A stretch of DNA of 43,596 nucleotides from JANXVV01 sp038230975 (GCA_038230975.1 JBBRMF010000009.1:1-43596), one strand, 5' to 3'. Positions 1 through 6,619 are shown, counted from the first letter of the stretch. Numbers and translations: made by a program. Notes: generated from the sequence alone by a model not told the origin.

Positions 1-362
1 AGAAAATGAACGTCATCAACACCGGCATTCACACGCTGGAACTGCAAAATCAGGTGAGTCCGGAAAAGCTCAAGACGCTGGAAAACATTGCCGCCAGTTC
101 CGAAGAAGTGGATGTCGGCATGGCGGCCTTGCAGCAAATGGATGAGGAAGCCAACAGCATGTCCGGTGTGGGCGCGATGGATGTTCCGGATGATGTGCAG
201 GCAAGTCTCGATGAGCTCAAAGGCAAGGAAGAAACGCCCGCGGTGTCGATGCCCGGCAACACCCAGCGGAATGTGATTGCGGAAAAATCCCCGGAGCGCA
301 GTCGTGAATCGGGCGCACCTGTACCCCCGGAGCGACGGCGCAATGAACCGGAACCGGGATGA
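1..362 (+). CDS. Probable C-terminal part of an ESCRT-III-like coiled protein (5' end may lie outside the window)
   Basis: The first ATG is at 6, giving 118 residues, but the frame is open back to the window edge, so the true start may be upstream. Residues about 15-50 are predicted helical and resemble the C-terminal half of the protein at 1614-2222: both carry an S-x-E-E-x-x-D-V segment followed by a short amphipathic helix ending in a Met-rich turn, then an acidic stretch (VPDDVQASLDEL here, VSDEEIDRMIQAD there). The last 30 residues are rich in Pro, Arg and Glu (GAPVPPERRRNEPEPG) and look disordered. In ESCRT-III proteins the equivalent region holds the regulatory helix and the partner-binding tail. 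No N-terminal helical hairpin is visible, which fits a protein cut by the window edge. It lies 50 nt upstream of the next gene. The family assignment is inference by eye. Confidence 0.5.
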   Translation, partial: KMNVINTGIHTLELQNQVSPEKLKTLENIAASSEEVDVGMAALQQMDEEANSMSGVGAMDVPDDVQASLDELKGKEETPAVSMPGNTQRNVIAEKSPERSRESGAPVPPERRRNEPEPG

Positions 363-373
363 GTATTAAAATG

Positions 374-398
374 ACGAATGACGAAATTCGTCATTCGT
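374..398. repeat. Perfect 12-bp palindrome with a 1-nt centre
   Basis: The arms ACGAATGACGAA (374-385) and TTCGTCATTCGT (387-398) are exact reverse complements around a single A. The element fills most of the 50-nt gap between two co-directional genes. It may be a dispersed intergenic repeat, a processing site, or a site bound by a dimeric regulator. There is no following T-tract, so an intrinsic terminator is unlikely. Confidence 0.85.
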
Positions 399-412
399 AA
401 TTGTGAAACCCC

Positions 413-1033
413 ATGGCTCTGATCGACAAAATATTCGGCAAAAAAGAAAAATCGCTCAGCGAGCTTTCCGCGGCCGAGCTGCGCCGTGAAGAAATCATCC
501 TGACCAAGGATCGCGATAAGCTGTTCAAGAAAATCGAAGCGGTCGCCTCCGACAAACAAAAGATCTTTCAGCAGGGTGCCAGCCAGAAATCCCCCGAATT
601 ACGAAAAGCCCTGGCGATGCAGTTTGAGCTGAAAACGCAAGAACAAATGCTCGCGGGTCGGCAGCTTAATTTGCGGAGCAAGGAACTTCTGACCGTCAGC
701 CGCGTGCGCATGATCAAAGAAAACGCGCCGAAGATGAGCGGCGCGATGGGGCGGCTGAATCTCACCGAAAAAGACGTCGCCCGCATCACCACCTGGATCG
801 AAGACGATGGCGTCACCCAGGACATGTACAACGAACGCCTCGACGAAATCCTCGGTCTCGGCGCTCAATCCGACAAAGACGCGATGGCCAACACCGGCCT
901 CTCGTCCACGGGTCAGGAAGTCATGAACCTCTGGAATGACATGGATCGCGGCGCGATCAAGCACGAAGAGGCGTTTGAAGAAGCCGACAAAGTGATTCGC
1001 CGTAAAAATGAATCGATGGAAAAGAACCTGTGA
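413..1033 (+). CDS. ESCRT-III/Snf7-like helical hairpin protein (candidate)
   Basis: A soluble, highly charged, almost entirely helical protein of 206 residues with no signal peptide. It begins with a short basic segment (MALIDKIFGKKEKS) typical of membrane-touching N-termini of ESCRT-III proteins. Helix 1 covers about 15-52 and a turn with Gly-Ala-Ser lies near 55-58. A long basic second helix runs about 60-105 (ELRKALAMQFELKTQEQML). The motif LNLTEKDVARI at 115-125 sits where Snf7 and CHMP proteins carry their MD[IL]xK motif. A further amphipathic helix ends in YNERLDEIL (139-147), and after a linker there is a charged C-terminal helix. The order and spacing match the protein at 1614-2222. 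ESCRT-III proteins polymerise on membranes and remodel them. An alternative is a generic coiled-coil or distant PspA/Vipp1 relative. The start is the first ATG; no strong ribosome-binding site is seen. Its stop overlaps a GTG start at 1030. Confidence 0.6.
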   Translation: MALIDKIFGKKEKSLSELSAAELRREEIILTKDRDKLFKKIEAVASDKQKIFQQGASQKSPELRKALAMQFELKTQEQMLAGRQLNLRSKELLTVSRVRMIKENAPKMSGAMGRLNLTEKDVARITTWIEDDGVTQDMYNERLDEILGLGAQSDKDAMANTGLSSTGQEVMNLWNDMDRGAIKHEEAFEEADKVIRRKNESMEKNL

Positions 1034-1134
1034 ACTCCCATCGCAAAAACGCCGCCGAGTGGTTCATGTGGATCGTGTTATGGCCGATCGCCTGGGTGAT
1101 GCGGTGTTGGTCAAACATCGCCGATCAGAATTAG
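1030..1134 (+). CDS. 34-residue single-span membrane peptide, start overlaps upstream stop
   Basis: A GTG start at 1030 overlaps the TGA stop of the upstream gene as GTGA, the usual arrangement for translational coupling. The reading frame gives 34 residues: a short polar, basic N-terminus (MNSHRKNAAE), then a Trp-rich hydrophobic stretch WFMWIVLWPIAWVMRCW able to span a membrane, then a short polar tail ending DQN. It stops at TAG 1132-1134, directly against a GTCCGC-type repeat. The interfacial Trp residues and compact design look like a real small membrane protein. It could instead be the stub of a gene interrupted by the repeat. Given its position between two ESCRT-III-like genes, a membrane anchor or recruitment role is possible but is only inference. 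Confidence 0.45.
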   Translation: MNSHRKNAAEWFMWIVLWPIAWVMRCWSNIADQN

Positions 1135-1160
1135 TAGGGTCTGCTTTAGCGGACGGAATC
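1134..1160. repeat. GTCCGC hairpin repeat, copy 1
   Basis: This copy reads GTAGGGTCTGCTTTAGCGGA and continues CGGAAT. The core is a short stem of the type TCCGC-TTTA-GCGGA; this copy has one T for C change in the left arm, giving a G-T wobble in RNA. Related copies are at 2231-2256 and, inverted, at 2358-2380. It lies between the 34-residue peptide and the next membrane protein gene. Confidence 0.8.
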
Positions 1161-1232
1161 ACTCCCTTTAAAAAAATGCTCCCCAAAGCGAAATCAACCT
1201 CTAATGACACGGGAAAGGACGTCAAGCCGCCC

Positions 1233-1610
1233 ATGATTCTCGACTACGGCCGCACGGAGCGTTTCGGCGGTCTTGGGCGAGAAATTCACGCGACGGCGTA
1301 TGCGATCGGTGGGTGGATTCAAGTCGCGATCGCCGTCGGCTTATGCCTGCTCGGAATGATGCTGGGGCTATTGACGACCGATAGCGCGCTCAGTTACCTG
1401 TCCCTCTTTTTAGGCATGGGCGGGTTTATAGTCGGATTACTCATTCCGGTGCCTTCCAACTCCGATGATTGGCGGCGACTTGCGATGGCTGTTTCGGGTG
1501 GAGTGGTCGGAATCATGGTTGGCTGGTGGATCTTTCCACCCGGATTGAAATGGGTTGGCCTTTGCGGGTACCGCCTTGGCTTGGCGCTTTACGATGAAGA
1601 ATCAAGGTAG
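1233..1610 (+). CDS. Small three-span membrane protein of unknown function
   Basis: About 125 residues from ATG 1233, or 144 from ATG 1176; the frame also extends upstream to 1008, but that part overlaps the previous gene and crosses a repeat, so it is unlikely to be coding. A purine-rich GGAAAGGA lies upstream of 1233, somewhat far for an ideal ribosome-binding site, so the start is uncertain. Three hydrophobic segments are clear: IQVAIAVGLCLLGMMLGLL, YLSLFLGMGGFIVGLLIPV and AVSGGVVGIMVGWWIFP. All are Gly-rich, which suggests tight helix packing or oligomerisation. The C-terminus (YDEESR) is polar. The stop is only 3 nt before the next start, so the two are probably co-transcribed. I do not recognise the family. 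Its position between two ESCRT-III-like genes suggests a membrane partner, but this is inference. Confidence 0.6.
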   Translation: MILDYGRTERFGGLGREIHATAYAIGGWIQVAIAVGLCLLGMMLGLLTTDSALSYLSLFLGMGGFIVGLLIPVPSNSDDWRRLAMAVSGGVVGIMVGWWIFPPGLKWVGLCGYRLGLALYDEESR

Positions 1611-1613
1611 CAC

Positions 1614-2222
1614 ATGGGACTTTTCAAGAGCAAAGAAGAACGCCGCATCGATCGCGAGATGAAAATCCGCCAGGGGATGAAGGCGATCGAACGCTCGATC
1701 CGCCAGCAGGAGAAGTTCAGCGAGGACTTCATCAAGAACGCCCAGCACGCCCGGAAAATCGGCGACAAGAATCAGTACGCCTTCATCCGCGGCGCACTAA
1801 AAAAGACGGCGGCCGTGAAAAAAATGCTCGAACGCCAACTGCTCAGCATCAAGAATGCGATGCTGATTCAGCAGCAAGCTGTCGCCAGCCGTCAGTTCGC
1901 GGAGTCGATGAATCTGATGGCTCAGGAGATCGGCCAAACCTTCAAGGAAATGGACCTGACCAAAACCCAGGCCGACTGGGAACGTGCCGTCGCTCAAGCC
2001 GGCAGCGTCGAAGAAAAAATGGACGTCTTCCTCGACAGCATGGAACAAAGCGCCATCGGCGGCGGTGTCTCCTCGGCTCGCGAAGACCTGGTCAGCGACG
2101 AAGAAATCGACCGTATGATCCAAGCCGACGTGCTGGCTTCCGAGCGCACGGAACTTGGGAAACTGGATGAGTTGGAAAGCGAAATTGCGAAGGAACTCGG
2201 GGCGACCAAGCAGAAGGATTAG
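1614..2222 (+). CDS. ESCRT-III/Snf7-like membrane-remodelling protein (candidate)
   Basis: 202 residues, cytoplasmic, highly charged and helical. The basic N-terminus (MGLFKSKEERRIDREMKIR) is followed by helix 1 to about 46 and a turn ARKIGDKN at 46-53. A long basic helix 2 follows, whose pattern ALKKTAAVKKMLERQLLSIK (61-80) resembles the CHMP4/Snf7 segment A-L-K-x-K-K-x-x-E-K-Q-L-x-x-I at the same place. The motif KEMDLTK (111-117) corresponds to the conserved MD[IL]xK of ESCRT-III proteins. A helix at about 131-147 follows, then an acidic region SDEEIDRMIQAD (161-172) and a final amphipathic helix LDELESEIAKEL (184-195), placed where eukaryotic proteins carry Vps4-binding motifs. PspA and Vipp1 are known bacterial members of this superfamily, but the length, acidic C-terminus and motifs here look closer to the Snf7 type. 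No Vps4-like ATPase is in the window. The family call rests on pattern comparison alone. Confidence 0.65.
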   Translation: MGLFKSKEERRIDREMKIRQGMKAIERSIRQQEKFSEDFIKNAQHARKIGDKNQYAFIRGALKKTAAVKKMLERQLLSIKNAMLIQQQAVASRQFAESMNLMAQEIGQTFKEMDLTKTQADWERAVAQAGSVEEKMDVFLDSMEQSAIGGGVSSAREDLVSDEEIDRMIQADVLASERTELGKLDELESEIAKELGATKQKD

Positions 2223-2230
2223 TGCGTTTT

Positions 2231-2380
2231 GTAGAGTCCGCTTTAGCGGACGGAATATTTCCCGGGTTGTGTAAAATTCGATCGCCGCATCACACAATAG
2301 ACGCCTTCTGTGACGGAAAAGACGTACGTTTAGGACATGGCGTATCGGGGGGGTGCGATTCCGTCCGCTGAAGCGGACCC
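2231..2380. repeat. Inverted pair of GTCCGC hairpin repeats (copies 2 and 3)
   Basis: Copy 2 at 2231-2256 has the core GTCCGCTTTAGCGGACGGAA. Copy 3 at 2358-2380 is inverted and reads, on the minus strand, GGGTCCGCTTCAGCGGACGG. Each copy can form a short GTCCGC/GCGGAC hairpin, and the two together can form a larger inverted structure about 150 bp long. The pair lies between convergent genes (ends at 2222 and 2388) and may serve as a bidirectional transcription end. The roughly 100 bp between the copies shows no gene. Confidence 0.75.
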
Positions 2381-2387
2381 AACAAAT

Positions 2388-2774
2388 TCAATCTTTCATC
2401 CCGATCGCGCTCGCCGTCGCGTGCGTTTCAATATGGCTGATGCTCACCAGCCATCGCCTGATGCCGAGCTGCTCGGCGATTCTCGCACATTCACCGGTGA
2501 GATGAATCACCGGTCGCCCGCTGGTTTCATTTCGGATTTCGATATCGGTCCAAGCGATGCCCCCGCGCCAGCCGGTGCCGAGCACTTTCAGTACGGCTTC
2601 CTTCGCGGCGAAGCGACCCGCCAGATGTTCGAACCGCCGCTTAATACTTTTGTTGGCATAGGCCTGTTCGGTCGGTGTGAAAACCCGGTCCATGAATCGC
2701 TCGCCATGCTCCTCAAACAAATGCCGGATGCGGGCCGTCTCCACGATGTCGATTCCGTGACCAATAATTGACAT
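2388..2774 (-). CDS. acpS: Holo-[acyl-carrier-protein] synthase
   Basis: Transfers the 4'-phosphopantetheine arm of coenzyme A to a serine of apo-acyl carrier protein, activating it for fatty acid synthesis in the cytoplasm. The 128-residue length is normal for AcpS. The N-terminal motif GHGIDIVETARI carries the metal-binding Asp, and RFAAKEAVLKVLGTG carries the second metal-binding Glu and the active-site Lys. The C-terminal SISHIETHATASAIG strand is also typical. I chose the ATG at 2774, which puts the metal-binding motif at the usual distance from the N-terminus and leaves 2 nt after the stop of the upstream gene; a longer frame upstream overlaps that gene. The close spacing suggests co-transcription with the PQQ-like propeller gene, an unusual partner for acpS. 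Confidence 0.95.
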   Translation of the reverse strand: MSIIGHGIDIVETARIRHLFEEHGERFMDRVFTPTEQAYANKSIKRRFEHLAGRFAAKEAVLKVLGTGWRGGIAWTDIEIRNETSGRPVIHLTGECARIAEQLGIRRWLVSISHIETHATASAIGMKD

Positions 2775-2776
2775 GA

Positions 2777-4189
2777 TTACTTGGGGCTTTCTTCGTTCAA
2801 ATGCGGCGCTTTTGCGGTATTGGCTGCCAGGGAGATGCACATGATTTCTTTGTCGTTCCGCCAGTAGACGCATCGGTTCGCGAGTGCGGGGAAGCACCAC
2901 ACCACTGGCCGTTGCGCATCGGTATTGGTTGGGTCCAGGACGTGGGCACGACTGACTTCGTGATAACCTTCAGCGTCGAGATCGGCGAAAATCAGGTCGC
3001 CGTGTTCATTGGCGATGAGATATCGCTTGCCCGCGTCACCGATCGGAATCACGAACGCCGTCGCCCATTTTTGGGGGCCCGCGTCTCCCGTGGTGAAATC
3101 CGATGTGGACCAGAGACGATCGCCATTTTTCAGATCCAGGCAGCGCAGCTCGCCCAGGATATCGACGCCGAAAATATGCCCGTCACGAACGACCGGCGAG
3201 GACATGAGGCTCTGGATTGCCTCGGACTTGCGACTGGATTTGCCGGCACGCTTCCACAGGACCGATGCCTTGGGTTCCTTGGGATCAAGATGCATGACGA
3301 CCATTCCTTCGTATTCCGTCGAGACCAGCACCAAATCGCCGAGGTGCGGGTCGCGATAAAAGCGCGGAGTCATGATCGTGGCGCCCATTCGCGCCGGGCC
3401 GAATGGCTCGGACCAAAAAGTTTTTCCAGTGTCTGGATCGAGGCTCGTTAACGCGACAGGATCCCAGAAGATTAGTTGTCTCGTGCCGCCGGCTTCAACC
3501 AGAATGGGGGGCGCATAACCTGGTTCCTTTGCGGCTAGCGCTGTCCAAATCATGTCACCCGTTAACTTATTAAATGCGGTCAGAACCCCGTGCCCGTTCG
3601 CGGGATCATTTCCGCCGGTCAGGCAAATGAGTTTATCACGATCGATCAGCGGGTGACCGGCAAAGCCCCAAATGGGCGTGGGTGTTTTTTCGGTAGAGAG
3701 ATGCTTCGACCAGATTTTTTTCCCGTCTGCCGTCGAAAGGCAAACAAGATCTCCTTCGGCACCGAGGGCGTAGACCTTATCGTGATCGACCGCCGGCGTG
3801 GTTCGTGGGCCGGCTGAATAGGACAGGGTGTACTCGACATCATAGTTGTACGTCCAGACGATTTTGCCCGTGGCCTCGTCAAGACATAGCACGCGCTCGG
3901 CCCCCGCCTGCGTGATTCGCTTGAACGGATCGACCGGCCGATGCACGTTTGGCTTTAGCGCGAAATCGGTGACGTACACCCGACCATTGGCCACCGCCGG
4001 TCCTGCGTATCCTCCGCGGATGGGTGTACGCCAGACGATCCGCAACCCTTGTTTGGGGAATTCCGCCATCAAGCCCGATTCTCGCCAAATGCCATCGTGC
4101 TGCGGTCCGAACCATTGCGGCCAATCTTCGGCCTGTGCGACGGCGGCCAGCAGTACGAACAACAGCGACGTGTAAGATCGAAATCCCAT
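2777..4189 (-). CDS. Secreted PQQ-like beta-propeller protein
   Basis: 470 residues. Residues 1-20 form a signal peptide (MGFRSYTSLLFVLLAAVAQA, likely cut before EDWPQW). The rest consists of repeated beta-propeller blades of the quinoprotein-dehydrogenase type, seen as recurring segments such as GRVYVTDF, GKIVWTYNYD, GDLVCLSTADGKKIWS, LRCLDLKNGDRLWS and GDLIFADLDAEG. The opening EDWPQWFGPQHDGIW is very common in planctomycete paralogues. No catalytic residues of true PQQ alcohol or glucose dehydrogenases can be identified, so it may be a structural or binding propeller in the periplasm. The gene starts 207 nt from the divergent TolB-like gene and ends 2 nt before acpS. Confidence 0.85.
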   Translation of the reverse strand: MGFRSYTSLLFVLLAAVAQAEDWPQWFGPQHDGIWRESGLMAEFPKQGLRIVWRTPIRGGYAGPAVANGRVYVTDFALKPNVHRPVDPFKRITQAGAERVLCLDEATGKIVWTYNYDVEYTLSYSAGPRTTPAVDHDKVYALGAEGDLVCLSTADGKKIWSKHLSTEKTPTPIWGFAGHPLIDRDKLICLTGGNDPANGHGVLTAFNKLTGDMIWTALAAKEPGYAPPILVEAGGTRQLIFWDPVALTSLDPDTGKTFWSEPFGPARMGATIMTPRFYRDPHLGDLVLVSTEYEGMVVMHLDPKEPKASVLWKRAGKSSRKSEAIQSLMSSPVVRDGHIFGVDILGELRCLDLKNGDRLWSTSDFTTGDAGPQKWATAFVIPIGDAGKRYLIANEHGDLIFADLDAEGYHEVSRAHVLDPTNTDAQRPVVWCFPALANRCVYWRNDKEIMCISLAANTAKAPHLNEESPK

Positions 4190-4396
4190 AAAATCGTCTC
4201 CGAGTGGCTGAACATTGTTCGCGGTCGCGGGGGGAAATGCAACGCGGACCTTTCACTAACGGGCCGCGTTCAAGTCGATCGACGCAAACGTCCGATAACT
4301 GATCTAGCAATACGGCGATCTTGTGTCTCTCATTCTAACGTCCGATTATGCCGATACCTTTGCGGGGCATCCGAAGCGGTGCTCATTGAAAGGTGT
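4190..4396. promoter_or_regulatory. Divergent intergenic region
   Basis: About 200 nt separate the start of the PQQ-like gene (-) from the start of the TolB-like gene (+), so both promoters must lie here if the starts are right. I do not see convincing -35/-10 pairs or operators by eye. Confidence 0.5.
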
Positions 4397-5737
4397 ATGG
4401 CTGAATCAACGACAAAAAAATGGCGGCACAGGCTTGGCCGAACTGCCGGATGGGTCGTGGCAATTGCCACGGGCGCTTCAGGGTGTTCCATGTCGATGAC
4501 ACTTGCACCCGCAGATTCAACTTCGCACGCAACGTCGACCACTAAGCCTTCGACCGTCGCGGCTGGTAAAAAAACCGCGAAGCCCGCGGAAAAGCCGGAG
4601 TACCTTCCGGACAGCCTGATTGATTCGGGTACTTCTAAATCGGGTGGGTCGAAAGTCCCGGTGGTGAATGTCTTCGGTGAGTTCAACCGCACTCGAAAAT
4701 CCGCCGGCCTGCTCGCGGCTGATCTAACTCTCAAGCAGCATACTTTTGTAGACTCAGGATTTGACGCGGATGTCAACGTCGATCCGTCCGGTCAATGGAT
4801 GGCTTACTCCAGTGCTCGTGAGGGAGAGACGACGCAGATCTATTCGCGTCGAGTGGATAGCCCGGCTTCAACACAGTTGACCAACGGTGCTTCAGATGAT
4901 GCGCAACCGTGCATCAGTCCGGATGGAAAACGAATCGCGTTCAGTTCAAATCGCAATGGCAAATGGCATGTCTATTTGATGAATCCGGAGGGTCGCAATC
5001 TGATACAGATCACGACGGGCGAATCCAATGATATGCACCCGAGCTTTAGTCCGGATGGCACGCGGCTGGTCTACAGCATTATGCCGGAGAACGGTGGCCC
5101 GAGCAGCCCATGGCAGATGTGCGTGATCGACCTGGTATCGCGGCAACAAAAAATAATTGGCGAGGGGTTATTTCCCACGTGGTCCCCGGACAAAAACCGA
5201 GATGTGATCGGGTTTCAAAAGACACGAGCGCGCGGTTCACGATGGTTCAGCCTTTGGACCTGTGAGTTAGCAAATGGCGAAACCGGACCGATGGAAGCCG
5301 GTAAGGTGACGGAGATCGCGGTGAGCGCCAACGCGGCGTTGGTGAGTCCATCCTGGAGCCAGGATGGCAAACATCTGGCGTTCGTGAGCATTGTGGAACC
5401 CGCGCAGACGCGGAACGGTAAACCGCAAGGCCAGCAGGATATCTGGGTCGTTGATGCCGACGGTACGAATCGCCGACGATTAACGGATGGCACGGCAACG
5501 AACCTGACGCCGTTTTGGGCAGTAGATAATCGAGTCTATTTCGTGAGCGACCGCTCCGGGCATGAAAGTATTTGGTCGCTTCCGGCGATGATTCCCGCGA
5601 CTCCTCAGACAAATGATGCGACGGCTTCCATCCGCCCGGAGGTGGGTGCGACGACCAAACCCGTCGCCGTAAAACCTTTGGCGAAAGAGACGGACACAAG
5701 TACGGCGGCGAATGAGTCGGCCGAAGTAAAGCCTTAA
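4397..5737 (+). CDS. TolB-like WD40/PD40 beta-propeller lipoprotein
   Basis: 446 residues from ATG 4397, chosen because GAAAGG lies 4-5 nt upstream and because it gives a lipoprotein signal: charged n-region, hydrophobic GWVVAIATGASGC, with the lipobox Cys near residue 31. After a low-complexity Thr/Ala/Lys linker, PD40-type repeats run from about residue 125 to 400: VDPSGQWMAYSSAREG, ISPDGKRIAFSSNRNG, FSPDGTRLVYSI, SQDGKHLAFVSI, and a last blade with FVSDRSGHESIWSLP. The repeats are those of the TolB C-terminal propeller; the TolB N-terminal domain is not evident. It is probably an envelope-attached periplasmic protein, for protein interaction or as an accessory of a Tol-Pal-like system, although no tol or pal genes are adjacent. 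The next gene starts 25 nt downstream. Confidence 0.8.
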   Translation: MAESTTKKWRHRLGRTAGWVVAIATGASGCSMSMTLAPADSTSHATSTTKPSTVAAGKKTAKPAEKPEYLPDSLIDSGTSKSGGSKVPVVNVFGEFNRTRKSAGLLAADLTLKQHTFVDSGFDADVNVDPSGQWMAYSSAREGETTQIYSRRVDSPASTQLTNGASDDAQPCISPDGKRIAFSSNRNGKWHVYLMNPEGRNLIQITTGESNDMHPSFSPDGTRLVYSIMPENGGPSSPWQMCVIDLVSRQQKIIGEGLFPTWSPDKNRDVIGFQKTRARGSRWFSLWTCELANGETGPMEAGKVTEIAVSANAALVSPSWSQDGKHLAFVSIVEPAQTRNGKPQGQQDIWVVDADGTNRRRLTDGTATNLTPFWAVDNRVYFVSDRSGHESIWSLPAMIPATPQTNDATASIRPEVGATTKPVAVKPLAKETDTSTAANESAEVKP

Positions 5738-5762
5738 ACAAATTCGCTTCAAGGATGAAGCC

Positions 5763-6554
5763 ATGACGAGCAGGACGCTGGAAAAATACAAGACCGCTTA
5801 CCCTAACCTTCCCCCCGGAGTACCTGGGGGAGGGGACAAGACTGTAACAGTCTTGCCGTTTGCGCTGGTTATCGCGGTGATGCTGTTGGTCGGTTGCACT
5901 GAGCAGCAACCGCAATACGGAGTGGAACGACCGATCTTTTTGCCGGGCCATAGGCGGCAGGTATGGGCCGTGGCTCCTGTGGTCAATTTAAGCGGGCAAA
6001 AGTCCGCAGACCCGATCCTGCAGGCGGATTTGGTTTATCAGCAGTTGCAGCAGGTAGAAGGTTTGACCGTCGTGCCGGTGAATCGTACGGTCGAAGTGTT
6101 GCTTAGCTTGCGGATCGATAAAGTGCAGTCGGAACAGCAGGCGGCGTTGGTTTGCGATCTGTTGGGATGTGATGGTTTGATCGTTCCGACGATCACGATT
6201 TACGATCCTTACAATCCACCCAAGCTCGGTGCGTCGCTGCAGTTGTTTATGAAACCGCCGAGCCTCGCGCGGCAAGCTACTTTGAGTCCGCGCGAAATGG
6301 CGCGGCAGGCGTCACCGCCTAAGGACCAATCGCTGCCCACCGGCAACGGCATTCTGCAAGTAGTTGGCATGTACGATGCCCAGAATGGAAGCGTGCGTTC
6401 GACGTTGCTTAGGTATGCCGAAGGCCGCAACGATCCGATGGGGCCATTGGGCGCAAAAGAATATCTGGTGAGCATGGACCGCTATTGCGGATTTGTTTAC
6501 CACGTGCTCGTAGCGGATTTGTTGAATTCGCCACGATTGAAAAGAGTGCAGTAG
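5763..6554 (+). CDS. Hypothetical lipoprotein with repeat-derived N-terminus
   Basis: 263 residues from ATG 5763. A lipoprotein signal core PFALVIAVMLLVGC is present at residues 32-45 with a plausible lipobox, but it is preceded by an abnormally long n-region (NLPPGVPGGGDKTVTV) encoded by a GC-rich hairpin repeat at 5800-5855. The original start may therefore have been moved upstream; TTG 5853 at the repeat edge would give a normal-length signal peptide. The mature part opens with VWAVAPVVNLSGQ and continues with an alpha/beta pattern (VYQQLQQVEGLTVVPVNRTVEVL, LLGCDGLIVPTITIYDPYNPP). This resembles the fold of outer-membrane accessory lipoproteins such as LpoB/CsgG-like nucleotide-fold domains, but only loosely. 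It probably sits in the operon of the TolB-like gene. Function unknown. Confidence 0.65.
   Translation: MTSRTLEKYKTAYPNLPPGVPGGGDKTVTVLPFALVIAVMLLVGCTEQQPQYGVERPIFLPGHRRQVWAVAPVVNLSGQKSADPILQADLVYQQLQQVEGLTVVPVNRTVEVLLSLRIDKVQSEQQAALVCDLLGCDGLIVPTITIYDPYNPPKLGASLQLFMKPPSLARQATLSPREMARQASPPKDQSLPTGNGILQVVGMYDAQNGSVRSTLLRYAEGRNDPMGPLGAKEYLVSMDRYCGFVYHVLVADLLNSPRLKRVQ
5800..5855. repeat. Composite hairpin repeat inside coding sequence
   Basis: The first part (5800-5836) is a C-rich arm CCTTCCCCCC and a G-rich arm TGGGGGAGGGG around GGAGTACC. The second part (5837-5855) is a perfect 9-bp palindrome, CAAGACTGT-A-ACAGTCTTG. A related C-rich/G-rich element lies at 10176-10219. Both parts fall within the 5' coding region of the lipoprotein gene. 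Confidence 0.75.
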
Positions 6555-6619
6555 TGATTCGCAGTATGTGCTACCAGTCCATGCTACGGCTGGACGTGAG
6601 TTGAAGGGAGCAGAATCGC

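Noticed and set aside
1008..1175. 5' extension of the three-span membrane protein gene
   Set aside because: It overlaps the end of the previous gene, crosses a hairpin repeat, and encodes residues without membrane-protein character. ATG 1176 or 1233 is more credible.
413..2222. The two helical proteins as ordinary PspA/Vipp1
   Set aside because: The typical PspA start and its long uninterrupted helical run are not seen. The turn, MDLTK-type motif and acidic tail fit a Snf7-type pattern better, although distant kinship through the superfamily remains.
1134..2380. GTCCGC repeats as a CRISPR array
   Set aside because: Only three copies with unequal spacing and mixed orientation, and no cas genes.
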